Assembly (NCBI RefSeq): GCF_963678635.1
Contig: NC_087064.1
Coordinates: 80,070,726 to 80,134,725, forward strand
Direction: 5' to 3'
Source: Symsagittifera roscoffensis
Lineage: Eukaryota; Xenacoelomorpha; Acoela; Convolutidae
Length of the DNA stretch: 64,000 nt
Below the pieces are notes generated by a model that searched no databases, was not told the origin of the DNA, and was given only the letters and a program-made list of their open reading frames with translations. Shown here one piece after another: positions 14,201 through 23,829 of the stretch (its first letter is position 1; each line of letters starts with the position of its first letter). The position numbers and the translations under genes were made by a program.

Positions 14201-17200
14201 TCCTTGTCTGCTTCTCAATAGAAAAGATGGACTCATACCAAAATGTGAAAACAAAGGAAAGTATAGGTTTGCTCAAGTGTTTTTCATCCGACCATTAAAT
14301 GCTTGTTATTCGGCGCACTTCATCCTCGCAAACTCACAAACATCAGATAGGCTCGAAGTGATGAAGCACATTGAAGCCCTCCGTTGGTGATTCATACTGC
14401 ATTAAATAATTCCTCCGTTTAACATGTAATCTGACAAGAATCTTGGTTAAATCAGACTTTTTGTCATAATTGCTATGTTACTAGGAGCAAAATCTTGTCC
14501 TTTATATGGTTTGATTTTTTTTTTTAAATCTCACATTTAAGAAAAAAAATTCATTTTTTTTCGAAAAACTCATCAATTCTTATAAAGCGAACACTGCTTC
14601 ATTGAACTTGTACGGCGGTCGGAAATTTCAAGGCTCAGTCCTGATACGAGCAGTCTTGTTGTTCCGACTTTCGATACGAAGGTAACGGAATATTTGTGCT
14701 CGGGGTGGTTTTTTCTTTCTTCAGACAAATTTCGACTTTTTAACTAGCCATTTTTGACGGAAGTTTTTTACATCATTCGAAAGCTATTATTAGCCTGAGC
14801 TTAAATTGGAAAAGATATTTCACTGTAATCATTTTTCGTAAAGTTATGAGGGTTTGAAGATTGCCATTTTGGCCATTTTGGCCATTTTGAGACAATTAAC
14901 GCGCGATATATTTCGCGCTATTAACGCGTAAGCGAGATTTAATCCGTCTTAGAAATCGTTCCAAATTGGTTCAAGGAAGCTTATATGCTATAATTGATTT
15001 GTTAAACGGAGCAACATCTATCACTTTGTACTTAATATGGCGTGTGGGGGATGTTTTGACAAAAAAACTCAAACTTTTTAGAAAAAAATTTTAATTTTAC
15101 TTTATTACAATTAATTTTTCAAAGTTATTACTGCTCCATAGACTTAAAAGGCAGTCGGAACAATCAGGGCTTCGCCCTGATACGAGCAGTCTTGTTGTTC
15201 CGACTTTCGATACGAAAGTAACGGAATATTTGTGCTCGGGGTGGGTTTTTTTTTCTTCAGACAAATTTCGACTTTTTAACTACCCATTTTTGACGGAATT
15301 TTTTTCTATCATTCGAAATCCATTATTGCCCTGAGCTTAAATTTGAAAAGATATTTCACCAGTGACCATTTTTCCTAAAGTTATGAGGGTTTAAAGATTG
15401 CCATTTTGGCCATTTTGACCAATTTGGGACAATTAACGCGCGATATAATTAGCGCGATATAATTCGCGCTATTAACGCGTAAGCGGAGATTTAATCCATC
15501 TTATAAATCGTTCCAAATTGGTTGAACGAAGCTTATTTGCCATAATTGATTTCTTACAAGGAACGAAATCTATCTTTTTGTACCTTATATGGCGTGTGGG
15601 GGGATGATTTTCTTTAAAAAATTTCAAATTTTAGAAAAAAAATCTTCAATTTATGTAATTTCATTTAATTTGTTATGTTATTACTACTGCTCCATAAACC
15701 TTAAAAGGCAGTCGGAACATTCAGGGCTTCGCCCTGATACGAGCAGTCTTGTTTAGTTTTTCAGATTAAATTTACGCTAATTTTCAGATCGACTTTTACA
15801 TTGTCAATCCAACCTGGCTTTGGAACACTGGCTATGTTTTAGCTCACTTTGTCTATTCATAATTTAAATTTAGCCACTACTGCTGCACATAAATGCGTAT
15901 ATTATGTTCATCCATCATTCAGAAATTCCAATTGATTAAAGGAAATCTGAAAATTTTGAAATTTCAACTAAAGATCAGAAAATTAAAGGAAATTCTGGCG
16001 AGTCGTTTTGCGTTCCTTCGCAATATTTCTTGCAAAATTTACATTCAATTTACACACTAGTGTACATTTTATTGTTCCGACTTTCGATACGAAAGTAGCG
16101 GAATATTTGAGCTCGGGTGGGATTTTTTTTTTCTTCAGACAAATTTCGACTTTTTAACTAGCCATTTTTGACGGAACTTTTTTTATATCATTCAAAAGGT
16201 ATTGTTGTCCTGAGCCCAAATTTGAAAAGATATTTCACCTGTGATCATTTTTCGTAAAGTTATGGGGGTTTGAAGATCGCCATTTTGGCCATTTTGACCA
16301 ATTTGCGACAATTAACGCGCTTTATTTTTCGCGTTATTAACGCGTAAGCGGAGATTCAATCCGTCTTAGAAATAGTTCCAAATTGGTTGAAAGAAACTTA
16401 TTTGCCATAATTGATTTGTTACAAGGAGCTAAATCTAACTTTTTCTACTTTATATGGCGTGTGGGGTGATGATTTTCATAAAAAATTTCAAATTTAAAAA
16501 ATGTTTTATTTTTTTATTTTATAATATTTAATTTTTTTAATGTTATTACTGCTCCATAAAACCTTAAAAGGCAGTCGGAACATTCAGGGCTTCGCCCTGA
16601 TACGAGCAGTCTTGTTTTACTATTCATTTTCGAAATAAATCTACGGCTGAGCGGGAAAACTCGTTGATCAAACTTAAAACTTCATAATTTGCCCAAAAAT
16701 GGAAAGAAATAATAGCAAAAAAATTCTTTACCCAATAGTGAAAAATTCTTTACCTAATAGCAAAAAATGTAGTTGCCCAAAAAAACGAGGATCTTGAAAA
16801 AATAAATAATTATTTTTATATGTTTAGTGGGCACCTGAGCTTAGATCACACGACTTGCGAGTGCCGCTGATTCTAGTGGGCACTAAGTGTGACCTCAGAT
16901 GCACATACAAGGTGGATCAGATGATCCAGAATTCCGGCACTCATTCCAGACACTCCTCCAGAGACATACAGAAGAGCAGAGGAAAAGTCAAAAACAACAA
17001 CATCAACAGCACTGTTGCAGTATTACACCCCAAAATGGTAGCTTCAATACTTTTTCAAGACGTTTTCTTAACCATTACTTTTTCCACTTTGGTAACAAAT
17101 AAAATATGTAAACAACTTTTGTGTGCCTAAATATTTGTTCAATTTTTTTCCGCGCCTGGTTATAGCCAGTTTTTTTGAAAGTTATATAAAGAATAATCTT

Positions 17201-20200
17201 ATACGCAAATAATAATAGTAATTATTTTTCTCGTTCCAATATTATTATTTGCGTATAAGGTTATTCTATATATAATGTTCGGAAAAATTGGCTATGTCGA
17301 GAAGTGAAGTAAATGAAGAAAAACCGACAGTTGAGGTGTTCAATTTTTTACGTTGAATATATATTGAACCATTAACCATGATCTTCATGAGCAGTTTAAA
17401 GCGTAATGCAAAAAATGAGCAGGAAGCTTGAGGCAACGAAGAATTTCAAAAAAAAACAAGACTGCTCGTATCAGGGCGAAGCCCTGAATGTTCCGACTGC
17501 CTTTTAAGTTTTATGGAGCAGTAATAACAATAAAAAATTAAATGTAATAAAATAAAATGAATTTTTTTTTCTAAAATTTGAATTTTTTTTTTGAAAAAAC
17601 CATCCCCCCACGCCATATAAAGTACAAAAGGATAGATTTCGCTCTTTGTAACAAACCAATTATGGCAAATAAGCTTCGTTCAACCAATTTGGAACGATTT
17701 ATAAGACGGATTAAATCTCCGCTTATGTGTTAATAGCGCGATTTATATCGCGCGTTAATTGTCCCAAATTGGTCAAAATGCCCAAAATGGCAATCTTTAA
17801 ACCCTTATAACTTTACGAAAAATGATCACAGGTGAAATATCTTTTCAAATTTGAGCTCAGGACAACAATACCTTTCGAATGATATAAAAAAATTCCGTTA
17901 AAATTGGCTAGTTAAAAAGTCGAAATTTGTCTGAAGAAAAAAAAACCCACCCCGAGCACAAATATTCCGTTACTTTCGTATCGAAAGTCGGAACAATTAG
18001 CTCAAAGTTTTCAAATATGACACGGACACAACATGCTGCTCAGATGTGTCGTATTTATGGCTGAAACACATAGTTGCTATATGTTTTGTGCCATATGAAA
18101 AACTAGAGCAGTATTTGAAAAACAAGTGCTATCTTTGAAACACTAGTACTTTATACGAAACAATGAGGCAAAATTTTTCCGAGATTAATCAAACAAATTG
18201 AATTCAAAAGTAAATTGCACGTGATAGCTAGCAAATTTTTTCAAATGAGCGTAATTTGTTCAATGTGTTTTATACCAAATAAGCAAAAGCTGCTATTGCA
18301 TCTCGGAATTAGATCATTTCTCGAAACTGCGTTGACAGTTTTTCGGAAAATTTTTTGATGCAAAATCTAGATGTTGCTTGTCTATTACATCAATACTGAT
18401 AAGCATTTTTTACAGGGCTACAAAAAAATTTTGGAAACAAAACTTCTAAAAATCAGGGAACATTTGTTACTTTATTGTCGCAAAAAATACTTCAATGATC
18501 AAACAAAACTTTTTAGTTTCTGGAAAAACAATAGTCTTTTTTCAAATAAGGTAAGAAGTTTATCTTCACGATTTGTTAGATTTTTCTTCACGTATAAAAT
18601 TACATGGATATTTATGACCAAATTATTTTCATTCATAGAAATCGCAAGCTCAGAAAGTTTGGTCAATCCGAGTCTTTTTGCAGAAACATTTGTATTTCTT
18701 TCTGGGTTTAAAAGTAATCGGAAAAGCGACACAATTGGGAAAGCTTGATCACAATATGCTTTTCAATAAGGAAGTCCATCCTTTAAATCCGTTTTGATTT
18801 TATTCCTTTTTTGCGCTATTTGCTTTTTCGTTGGGGAAAAAGATTTGTGCCAACCAAAACCAACAACACACAAAAACCAACAAAACTCTGCGTAAAGAGA
18901 TTTGAAAATTTTTGAAAAAAAAGCAAATGATTGACAACACAATCTAAAACTTTTTCCATAGACTTTCAAAAAAATTGAAGCGATGTTTGAGCCAGTTGTT
19001 TTTTTTGGGTCTTCATCTGCAAAACATTACGAGGCCAAACTGTGCATTCTGTGCATTGTATGCGGATTCCAAAACAGACCAAAATCAGATTCGTCGCGGA
19101 ATCCACACCATTGCTACTTTTTTTGATCTTCTTTGCTGTTATGGATTCCACAAACAAATACTTAAAACACTGTTCCGCTCAATTTCGCTCCAAAAATAGA
19201 CGAAGTTGTGGAATCCGCAACCGTCTTTGCGGAATACAGAGCAGTTCGTGGAGTCCACAAACAAACAATAAGACATGTGTATAGTTAAATTGAGCTGTTG
19301 CGGAATCTGCAAAGTGTAAGTGGAAAACGCAAATTGTAAGTGCAATCCGCATTTTGTTTGCGGATTCCGTTTTCATAAATGTAATTATGTAGTAGCGTTT
19401 AAATTTTTATCTTTTAATTTTTTGATTTGATTTCACTAGAATAGGAATTTACTAAATCGTTGTTTCGGATTAATGGAACCCCAATTTGGGATCGATGGAA
19501 CCTCAAATACTGACCTAATGTGGCGATATGCTGTGTGTTTTGTTTCTTTACACTCTCAACTCAATAACTACATTTGCTGAATTTATTCGGCGTTATGCTT
19601 TCAAAATCAGTATTTGGGGTTAACGCAATCCTAAATACTGACCTAGTTTGGCGATATGCTGTGTGTTTTATTTGCATACAATCTTAACTCAATGACTCAA
19701 AACATTGAAATTAATCGGTGTTGTGTTTCCAAAATACTAAAAGATGACATCCATTGATTTAGGTAACCAATGTCTTAAGACTTGTTCGTGGATTCCGCTG
19801 ACAATGGTTAAGTCCTTGCTTTTAATTCCGCATTGCCAGAGATAAGAATTCCAGCTCTAGCTTTTAATTGTTCATATGCAAGTTCAACATTGAACAAAAT
19901 TCGGAATCCACTTACCTTTGCGGATTCCGCTTACATTTTGCGGAATCCACTTACAGTTGCGGAATCCAAAACAACTAGCTATATTCGCTTGTTGCGGAAT
20001 CCACGACAACAAATGTGACGACAAAATTTACGTTACACTCATATGCACGCGGAATCGACGGAAGTTTTGTAAGTGGAATCCACTTACATTTTGGAACACG
20101 TTTAAAGATTAGTTTTTGGAATCCAGAAACATACAGACACAAAATTGTGCGCGTATCCAGTGCACAGTTTGGCCTCGTAATGTAGGTTTTCGATAAATTA

Positions 20201-20770
20201 TATGAGTTATTGCCAATTTGATTTAATTCCTGTGCTCCATAATGCCCATTTTTGCTCGTTCCTTCGGCGACGAATTGTACAAAGTTGACATTAACTAAAT
20301 GGTCCAGATAAGATAATGCTTCACTATCGAAAAAAACATAAACGTGCTCCGCATTTTGTGTGGGGGAATTGTCACAAAAAGCAGTTATTTTTTTGAAGCC
20401 AAGTTCAAAATGTAACTTTAGCGAAAAGTTTTTACCGAAAAAAAACTATTTCGGTCATCTTAATGGACACATAGAACATTCAAAAATTCGCCCTGATACG
20501 AGCACAGTTTTATAGTAATTATAAATTTTTGTTTTAAATCAGGGTATCAAACTGGCGAAGAAAATTAAAGCAGAAATGTATATCGAGTGCTCTGCCATGA
20601 CCCAGCAAAATCTATCCATTGTCTTCGAGTCAGCTCTCAAAATCTGTCTAAGAAAAAGAAACGGAGGAGTCAAATTCAGATCTCGCAGCGAAAGTCAGAG
20701 AAAGCAACGACCTGAAAGCATATTGGCAACAAGACCCTCAGATAAGTCATCCAAATGTAGTATTATGTGA
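8197..20770 (+). CDS. Rho-family small GTPase, whole gene (7 exons)
   Basis: Membrane-anchored GTP/GDP switch of the Rho/Rac/Cdc42 family, expected to signal to actin. The spliced model gives about 226 residues. The P-loop GDGMVGKT is at 12-19, the switch I Thr is T37 in YIPTVFDN, and WDTAGQEDYDRLRPLSYPQ covers switch II, with Q63 equivalent to the catalytic Gln61. The G4 motif is TKCD at 117-120, ECSAM at 166-170 is G5, and the C-terminus is a basic stretch followed by the CAAX box CSIM. The family normally has about 190 residues; the extra length is mostly the C-terminal Arg/Ser/Lys tail and a longer Rho-insert region. Met replaces the usual Ala or Thr next to Gly12, and Met replaces Lys or Leu in G5. 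Introns are GT-AG and phases agree. LWDTAG and SAMTQ lean towards Rac/Cdc42/RhoU-like members, but I cannot assign a subfamily. The fifth exon is uncertain. Confidence 0.9.
8238..11356 (+). other. Rho intron 1
   Basis: Contains a truncated family C copy, a family A fragment, long poly-C tracts (8971-8996, 11085-11108) and three TCCATGGAGTTCCA/GGATAAAACCATG-like short repeats near 10400-10460. No further exon recognised. Confidence 0.8.
9424..9540 (-). repeat. Family A fragment
   Basis: Reverse fragment with GGCTAGTTAAAAAGTCGAAA, TTTGTCTGAAGAAA and ACCCCGAGCACAAAT. Other degraded reverse fragments lie at about 3836-4050, 12365-12600 and 12790-13080, and a reverse 3' end lies at about 41225-41290. 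Confidence 0.6.
11357..11428 (+). CDS. Rho GTPase exon 2 (P-loop to switch I)
   Basis: The acceptor is TTTAG, and the first base completes the Gly codon to give GDG-MVGKTSML, the phosphate-binding loop. It runs on to KDYIPT, the start of switch I. The donor is a strong GTATGT in phase 2. About 3.1 kb of intron lies before it. Confidence 0.92.
11505..11575 (+). CDS. Rho GTPase exon 3 (effector loop to WDTA)
   Basis: Begins with the base that completes Val of PTVFDN and ends in the split Gly of WDTAG. The translation FDNHLAKLFYQG, then LQLWDTAG, matches beta-2 and beta-3 of Rho proteins. The intron before it is only 76 bp, the shortest in the gene. Confidence 0.92.
11576..14076 (+). other. Rho intron 3
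   Basis: Holds a truncated family C copy (about 12075-12375) and several worn reverse family A fragments. AT-rich elsewhere, no exon recognised. Confidence 0.75.
14077..14123 (+). CDS. Rho GTPase exon 4 (switch II)
   Basis: Encodes QEDYDRLRPLSYPQT, almost identical to Rac and Cdc42 switch II, including the catalytic Gln. The acceptor is TTTCAG and the donor GTGAGT, leaving phase 0. Confidence 0.92.
14476..14658 (+). repeat. Family A element, diverged 3' part
   Basis: Contains the drifted ACTAGGAGCAAAATCTTGTC and CTTTATATGG blocks and the terminal block CCTGATACGAGCAGTCTTG. It is directly joined to the next full copy, making a head-to-tail run of three. Lies in Rho intron 4. Confidence 0.6.
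14659..15194 (+). mobile_element. Family A hairpin-ended element, copy 1
   Basis: Non-coding unit of about 540 bp. It begins TTGTTCCGACTTTCGATACG, which holds the small hairpin CTTTCG-AT-CGAAGG/AAG. It ends in the hairpin TCAGGGCTTCGCCCTGA followed by TACGAGCAGTCTTG. Internal landmarks include TTTCGACTTTTTAACTAGCC, a palindromic AACGCGCGATATA..CGCGCTATTAACGCG block, and GGCGTGTGGGGGGATG. TGTTCCGACT near the 5' end recurs inverted as AGTCGGAACA near the 3' end. The layout recalls non-autonomous Helentron/HINE elements; that class is inferred. Confidence 0.85.
15195..15751 (+). mobile_element. Family A hairpin-ended element, copy 2
   Basis: Joined directly to copy 1 in the same orientation. 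It contains a small internal duplication of the GCGCGATATAATT block. Its 3' end is about 36 bp upstream of the tentative Rho exon 5. Confidence 0.85.
15788..15850 (+). CDS. Rho GTPase exon 5 (tentative)
   Basis: Exactly 21 codons in phase 0, between a TTTTCAG acceptor and a weak GTCTAT donor. Twenty-one residues is just what is missing between PQT and WAPE in Rho proteins. The translation begins IDFYIVNPTWLWNTG. It resembles the expected DVFLVCFS...SPSSFENV only loosely, through a hydrophobic start and then NPT near SPS. The expected VCFS is not present. It may be a divergent real exon, or the true exon may be lost or hidden. A family A repeat ends about 36 bp upstream. Confidence 0.4.
16072..16614 (+). 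mobile_element. Family A hairpin-ended element, copy 3
   Basis: Solitary full-length copy in Rho intron 5. The unrelated flanks (..TACATTTTA before, TTTTACTATTC after) define the two ends of the family. Confidence 0.85.
16828..16986 (+). CDS. Rho GTPase exon 6 (G4 TKCD motif)
   Basis: Phase 0 to phase 0, 53 codons. It begins WAPELRSHDLRVPLILVGTK, then CDLR, matching the WVPE...PIILVGTKLDLR segment of Rho proteins. After CDLR come about 29 residues rich in Ser, His and Arg, in place of the shorter Rho-insert helix. The end is set by the only in-phase GT in a sensible place, before GTCAAA, so the 3' boundary is less sure than the start. Confidence 0.8.
17160..17299. repeat. Hairpin-forming inverted repeat in Rho intron 6
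   Basis: The arm AATAATCTTATACGCAAATA (plus ATAATA) is mirrored by TATTATTATTTGCGTATAAG after about 22 bp. The outer blocks TATAGCCAGTTTTTTTG and AAAAATTGGCTATG extend the pairing. Confidence 0.75.
17457..17996 (-). mobile_element. Family A hairpin-ended element, copy 4 (reverse)
   Basis: Full-length copy in the opposite orientation in Rho intron 6. It starts CAAGACTGCTCGTATCAGGG and ends CGAAAGTCGGAACAA on the plus strand. It shows the family inserts in both orientations. Confidence 0.85.
19025..20182. mobile_element. Family B TIR element, long form
   Basis: Intact pair of inverted ends, CATTACGAGGCCAAACTGTG and CACAGTTTGGCCTCGTAATG, 1158 bp apart in Rho intron 6. Each half is full of GCGGAATCCAC/GTGGATTCCGC units in both orientations. 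The centre holds a diverged duplication of about 138 bp (19505-19610 and 19643-19745, both with GGCGATATGCTGTGTGTTTT). No transposase frame, so it is non-autonomous. Confidence 0.82.
20543..20770 (+). CDS. Rho GTPase exon 7 (C-terminus with CAAX box)
   Basis: Last exon, starting GIKLAKKIKAEMYIECSAMT, the family's alpha-4/beta-6/G5 region, then the alpha-5 helix. The tail is rich in Arg, Ser and Lys and ends CSIM-stop. This is a CAAX box; Met in the last position usually favours farnesylation, so membrane attachment by prenylation is expected. No clear AATAAA was seen in the next 150 bp. Confidence 0.92.
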   Translation, partial: GIKLAKKIKAEMYIECSAMTQQNLSIVFESALKICLRKRNGGVKFRSRSESQRKQRPESILATRPSDKSSKCSIM

Positions 20771-21117
20771 CTCTGTCTGCAGTCGGAACTGTTTGAAATT
20801 TAGTTGTTTAATTTATTTATTTTTGTATAAGTGAATTGGTTGTGCTAATTAACATTAATAATTTGAATCAGAACACAATCAAAGTTTTCACTCGGTTTTA
20901 TCGCCAAATTTCATATTGCCAGAAGTTCATACACCGAAGCTAGTTTTTCCTAATAAGCAAAATTAACAAGAAAAAAAGAAATTAAATTGCTGTATTTTAG
21001 AATTTCTCCGGTACTGATAGCTGTAATGAGTGTAATACCAATTCTTTGCAACCACAAAAAAATCTAAAATTTTTTGTTTTGGTTTTTGCACAATATTTTG
21101 ATTCTTATTCAAAACTA

Positions 21118-21338
21118 TTTATCCACGAGGGATAGGACCAACATACGAGCTGTACAGCTCATCGCCGTCAACCACTGTTGTGCCCCTGCTTAAGAACTAC
21201 ATCCATTTTTGTTGAATATTTTTCTGGGCCGAGTAATGTTGCCTCAACCTCAAGCAAAGAACACGGATAAGGTTGGGCCTCGAATATCCGACCTTTCTAT
21301 TGAGAGGCGGAGACGAAACCACTTCACTGCCGTTCCCC
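21118..21338 (-). mobile_element. tRNA-derived SINE-like repeat (family D)
   Basis: On the minus strand the unit starts with a tRNA-like head: A box near AGTGAAGTGGTTTCGTCTCC, and a B box of the GTTCGAGGCCC type, here drifted. The tail contains the palindrome GAGCTGTACAGCTC. The head resembles tRNA-Glu in its GTGGTTAGG and CTCTCA segments; that parentage is inferred. Confidence 0.62.
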
Positions 21339-21802
21339 TGTTCTCTTAGCAAAAGTCAAAAATTTACAGCTTAAAATTAGATTTTCCAGAAATCCAGACT
21401 TTTCAGTTTAATATACAGTCTAGAAATAAGCTTCGCTATTGCTGACGTAACTTGTCATAGTCTGGATGTCTAAATGCAACAGGAACACGGGTTGACCATC
21501 CTACAAAAAGTCTCTTCTTATAAGATTTGTAGACACTTTCCTCTGACCTACAACTTTCTTATAAGACATCATTTTCCAGAAAACATTTTAAAATTTTAAA
21601 AAATCTCAAAATTCCAAAAACACTTTAAATGTGTCTATTTCGTGAAGACGAATCAAAACCAATTTTGAAAAATTTTTCTTTTTTTTGAGTTTATGCATGA
21701 GAAAAATTTTAGTTTTAAGTTATGTATTTTGAACAAAATATTCCAAACCAAAACTTTTCTTTCAGTAGAATCTCCTAGTTAAAATTATTTAAGCGTTAAA
21801 AA

Positions 21803-22207
21803 AGGGGCGGATTAAGGAGTTTTTGACCCCCTCACCAAGCAAGGAGTCACCACTTTGGTATTATTTCATGAAATCCATTTTAGGCCAACCAACCCAAAAA
21901 TTTTTCCAGAAACCGTTTTGGGCGCCAAAATATAATAATTTTGAAGGAGAGCGCGCTGTTAAAATTTTCCAAAAAGTGTCCGAAGTGCCTTTGTTACCTG
22001 TTTTTTTTTTTAATTTGTCTGCGTTACAAAATTTTTCGTCGAAATATGGTCTATTTAGTTTTCTGGGGCTACTCAGATAATCAATTTAGTGAAATAGAGA
22101 TGTTTGAAATTTATTTAGTCGGAAAATCAATTTAGTCGACGTAAACAAAACTTCGAATTTTTTTTGAAAAACCGCCCCGCCTCGAGAAAATCTCAGATGC
22201 CACCCTG
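21803..22207. mobile_element. Family C MITE copy, diverged
   Basis: From AAGGGGCGGATTAAGG to CTCAGATGCCACCCTG in the gap between the two genes. The central part is partly replaced by AT-rich sequence. Confidence 0.62.
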
Positions 22208-23377
22208 ATTCATAACTTTTTTGAAGACAAAAAAAAACATTTTTTGGCGAATCATGACATTAAACTTCGAACGGGTTGTATGTTGGTTCAGATATCATGA
22301 GAAACATTCTACATATCCGAGAAAAACTGTGATTTTCTCTCTTGGACAAAAAAAAATTGTGCTTTCGACAACTCGAAGAGCTAACCAACCTGTCTAAGCA
22401 TAATACGGTAAAATTTGTACTCTACATTTTTGCTTTTTGTAGAACGAATTTTTTGCGATTCAAATCTGTTTTTTTTGCGTTTGGGCAGCCAAAAACGGGC
22501 GAGCGATGGTATATCCAAAGCTAGAGTCAAGTTAGATCTCGTTCTCACATATAAATTCCATGGAATGGGATCGATTAAATGATCTGAATATCTTTAAGTG
22601 AACGCCATACCACTATGCTAAGTGCCTCCTGCCCTGTATAATGTATCGATTAGGCATTAACGCGGTTCAAAAAAATTTTTTTATCACAGAAAAAACATTT
22701 AATTTCTGCTGAAAAAAAAACACTTTTCTAAATTGAAACTCTCTTCTATAACGTGAAAACACCCCTATCGACATAAAAATTGGGAATAATTTTTTGAAAT
22801 CAATATCTAGGGCATACTAAGATGAATTTAATCTAAAATTGTTTCAAGCAGGCAATATTATAAAAATAATTTAAGCTATTGCAGATGATTTAAATGTTAT
22901 AGATGCTAATTTTTGAAGCTTTAGTTAATGCTTCCTTGGCAAAAATCAAAAAGGTACAAAAAATTTGATAGTTTTTCGCAAAGTTTTTTGAATTTTTTTT
23001 CATTTTCATTTTTCAACGAAAACTGCAGTCCAATATGACTATTTTCGCAGTGTTAAATTTTTATGTTTTGTTTCGTCTCAGAGAACCACGCAAAAAAACA
23101 CAATTTTGAAAAAAATCAACTTCTCTTGTTAATGTGGTCAAAACATTTTTTCAATTTGCACAACAACTGTCTTCTCTTGGTTAAAATACTGGATTATATA
23201 TTTATTATACACTAGGACAACAATTCTCCTTGACTACGCTGCTGATTGAAAATCGATAAAAACATTTTCCTTTTGAGAGTCTCAAATGTACTCTTAGATT
23301 ACAAGAGTTCAATGAATGGATCGCACCTTCGGTGGACATTTTAACATGACAATTTTAAGATTAGTCTAATGAATAAA

Positions 23378-23383
23378 TTTATT
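23378..23383 (-). promoter_or_regulatory. Putative polyadenylation signal of the channel gene
   Basis: AATAAA on the minus strand about 107 bp downstream of the channel stop codon. The site is in a generally AT-rich stretch, so chance occurrence is possible. Confidence 0.4.
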
Positions 23384-23489
23384 AAATTTAATCATTTCAT
23401 ATTGCTTGATAATTCCATGTTGATATTGCTTGATATTGCTTCCATGTAATTATACTCATTTTGTTTTCAGATTAACTAATTTTTGAGTT

Positions 23490-23829
23490 CTATTCCTCGT
23501 CTTCGCCTTTGACGAGTGCTTCGTATTTATTCAAAACTGCGAACGCATCATCATGCACAAGCACGAGAGCGAGACAAGTTGTCTTAACCACGTAGTCTCC
23601 TGGGCCCAGGATTTCATTGGCAGGCACTTCGACCTTCCACGTTTTGTTCCTCACCCTCTCCTCCCTAAGAACTTCGCCCTCCTCGTTCTCAGTTTGTTGT
23701 CTGTGTCTCCCTTTCTTGACCTTACCCATCACCTGAACATTAATGAGCACATTTTGCAAAGATGCTAATGGGACAAACTGAACAACCCTCGTCCCCTTAA
23801 TTATCGCAAACAAATGGCCAGTGCGGACA
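23490..23829 (-). CDS. Channel exon 12 (CNBD beta-roll, stop)
   Basis: Starts VRTGHLFAIIKG, matching the CNBD xREGxxGxxxYFIxxG element. An insertion rich in Lys, Arg, Glu and Gln follows, then ILGPGDYVVKTTCLALVLVH and AFAVLNKYEALVKGEDEE-stop. In ligand-binding CNBDs, FGExxL and RxA follow the Gly-Asp; here neither the Glu nor the Arg is in place. The acceptor used is ATAAG at 23831-23830. The upstream CTAG would put a stop in frame. Confidence 0.87.

Larger units (their letters stand above)
20771..23377. other. Convergent intergenic gap between the Rho and channel genes
   Basis: Holds one SINE and one diverged family C element. The rest is AT-rich, with no recognised gene. Confidence 0.7.

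Noticed and set aside
14124-14390. 88-codon frame reading through from Rho exon 4
   Set aside because: It begins at a strong GTGAGT donor and its translation does not continue the Rho fold.
18371-18748. 125-codon plus-strand open frame in Rho intron 6
   Set aside because: Low-complexity Phe/Lys/Leu composition typical of AT-rich DNA; no splice or domain evidence.
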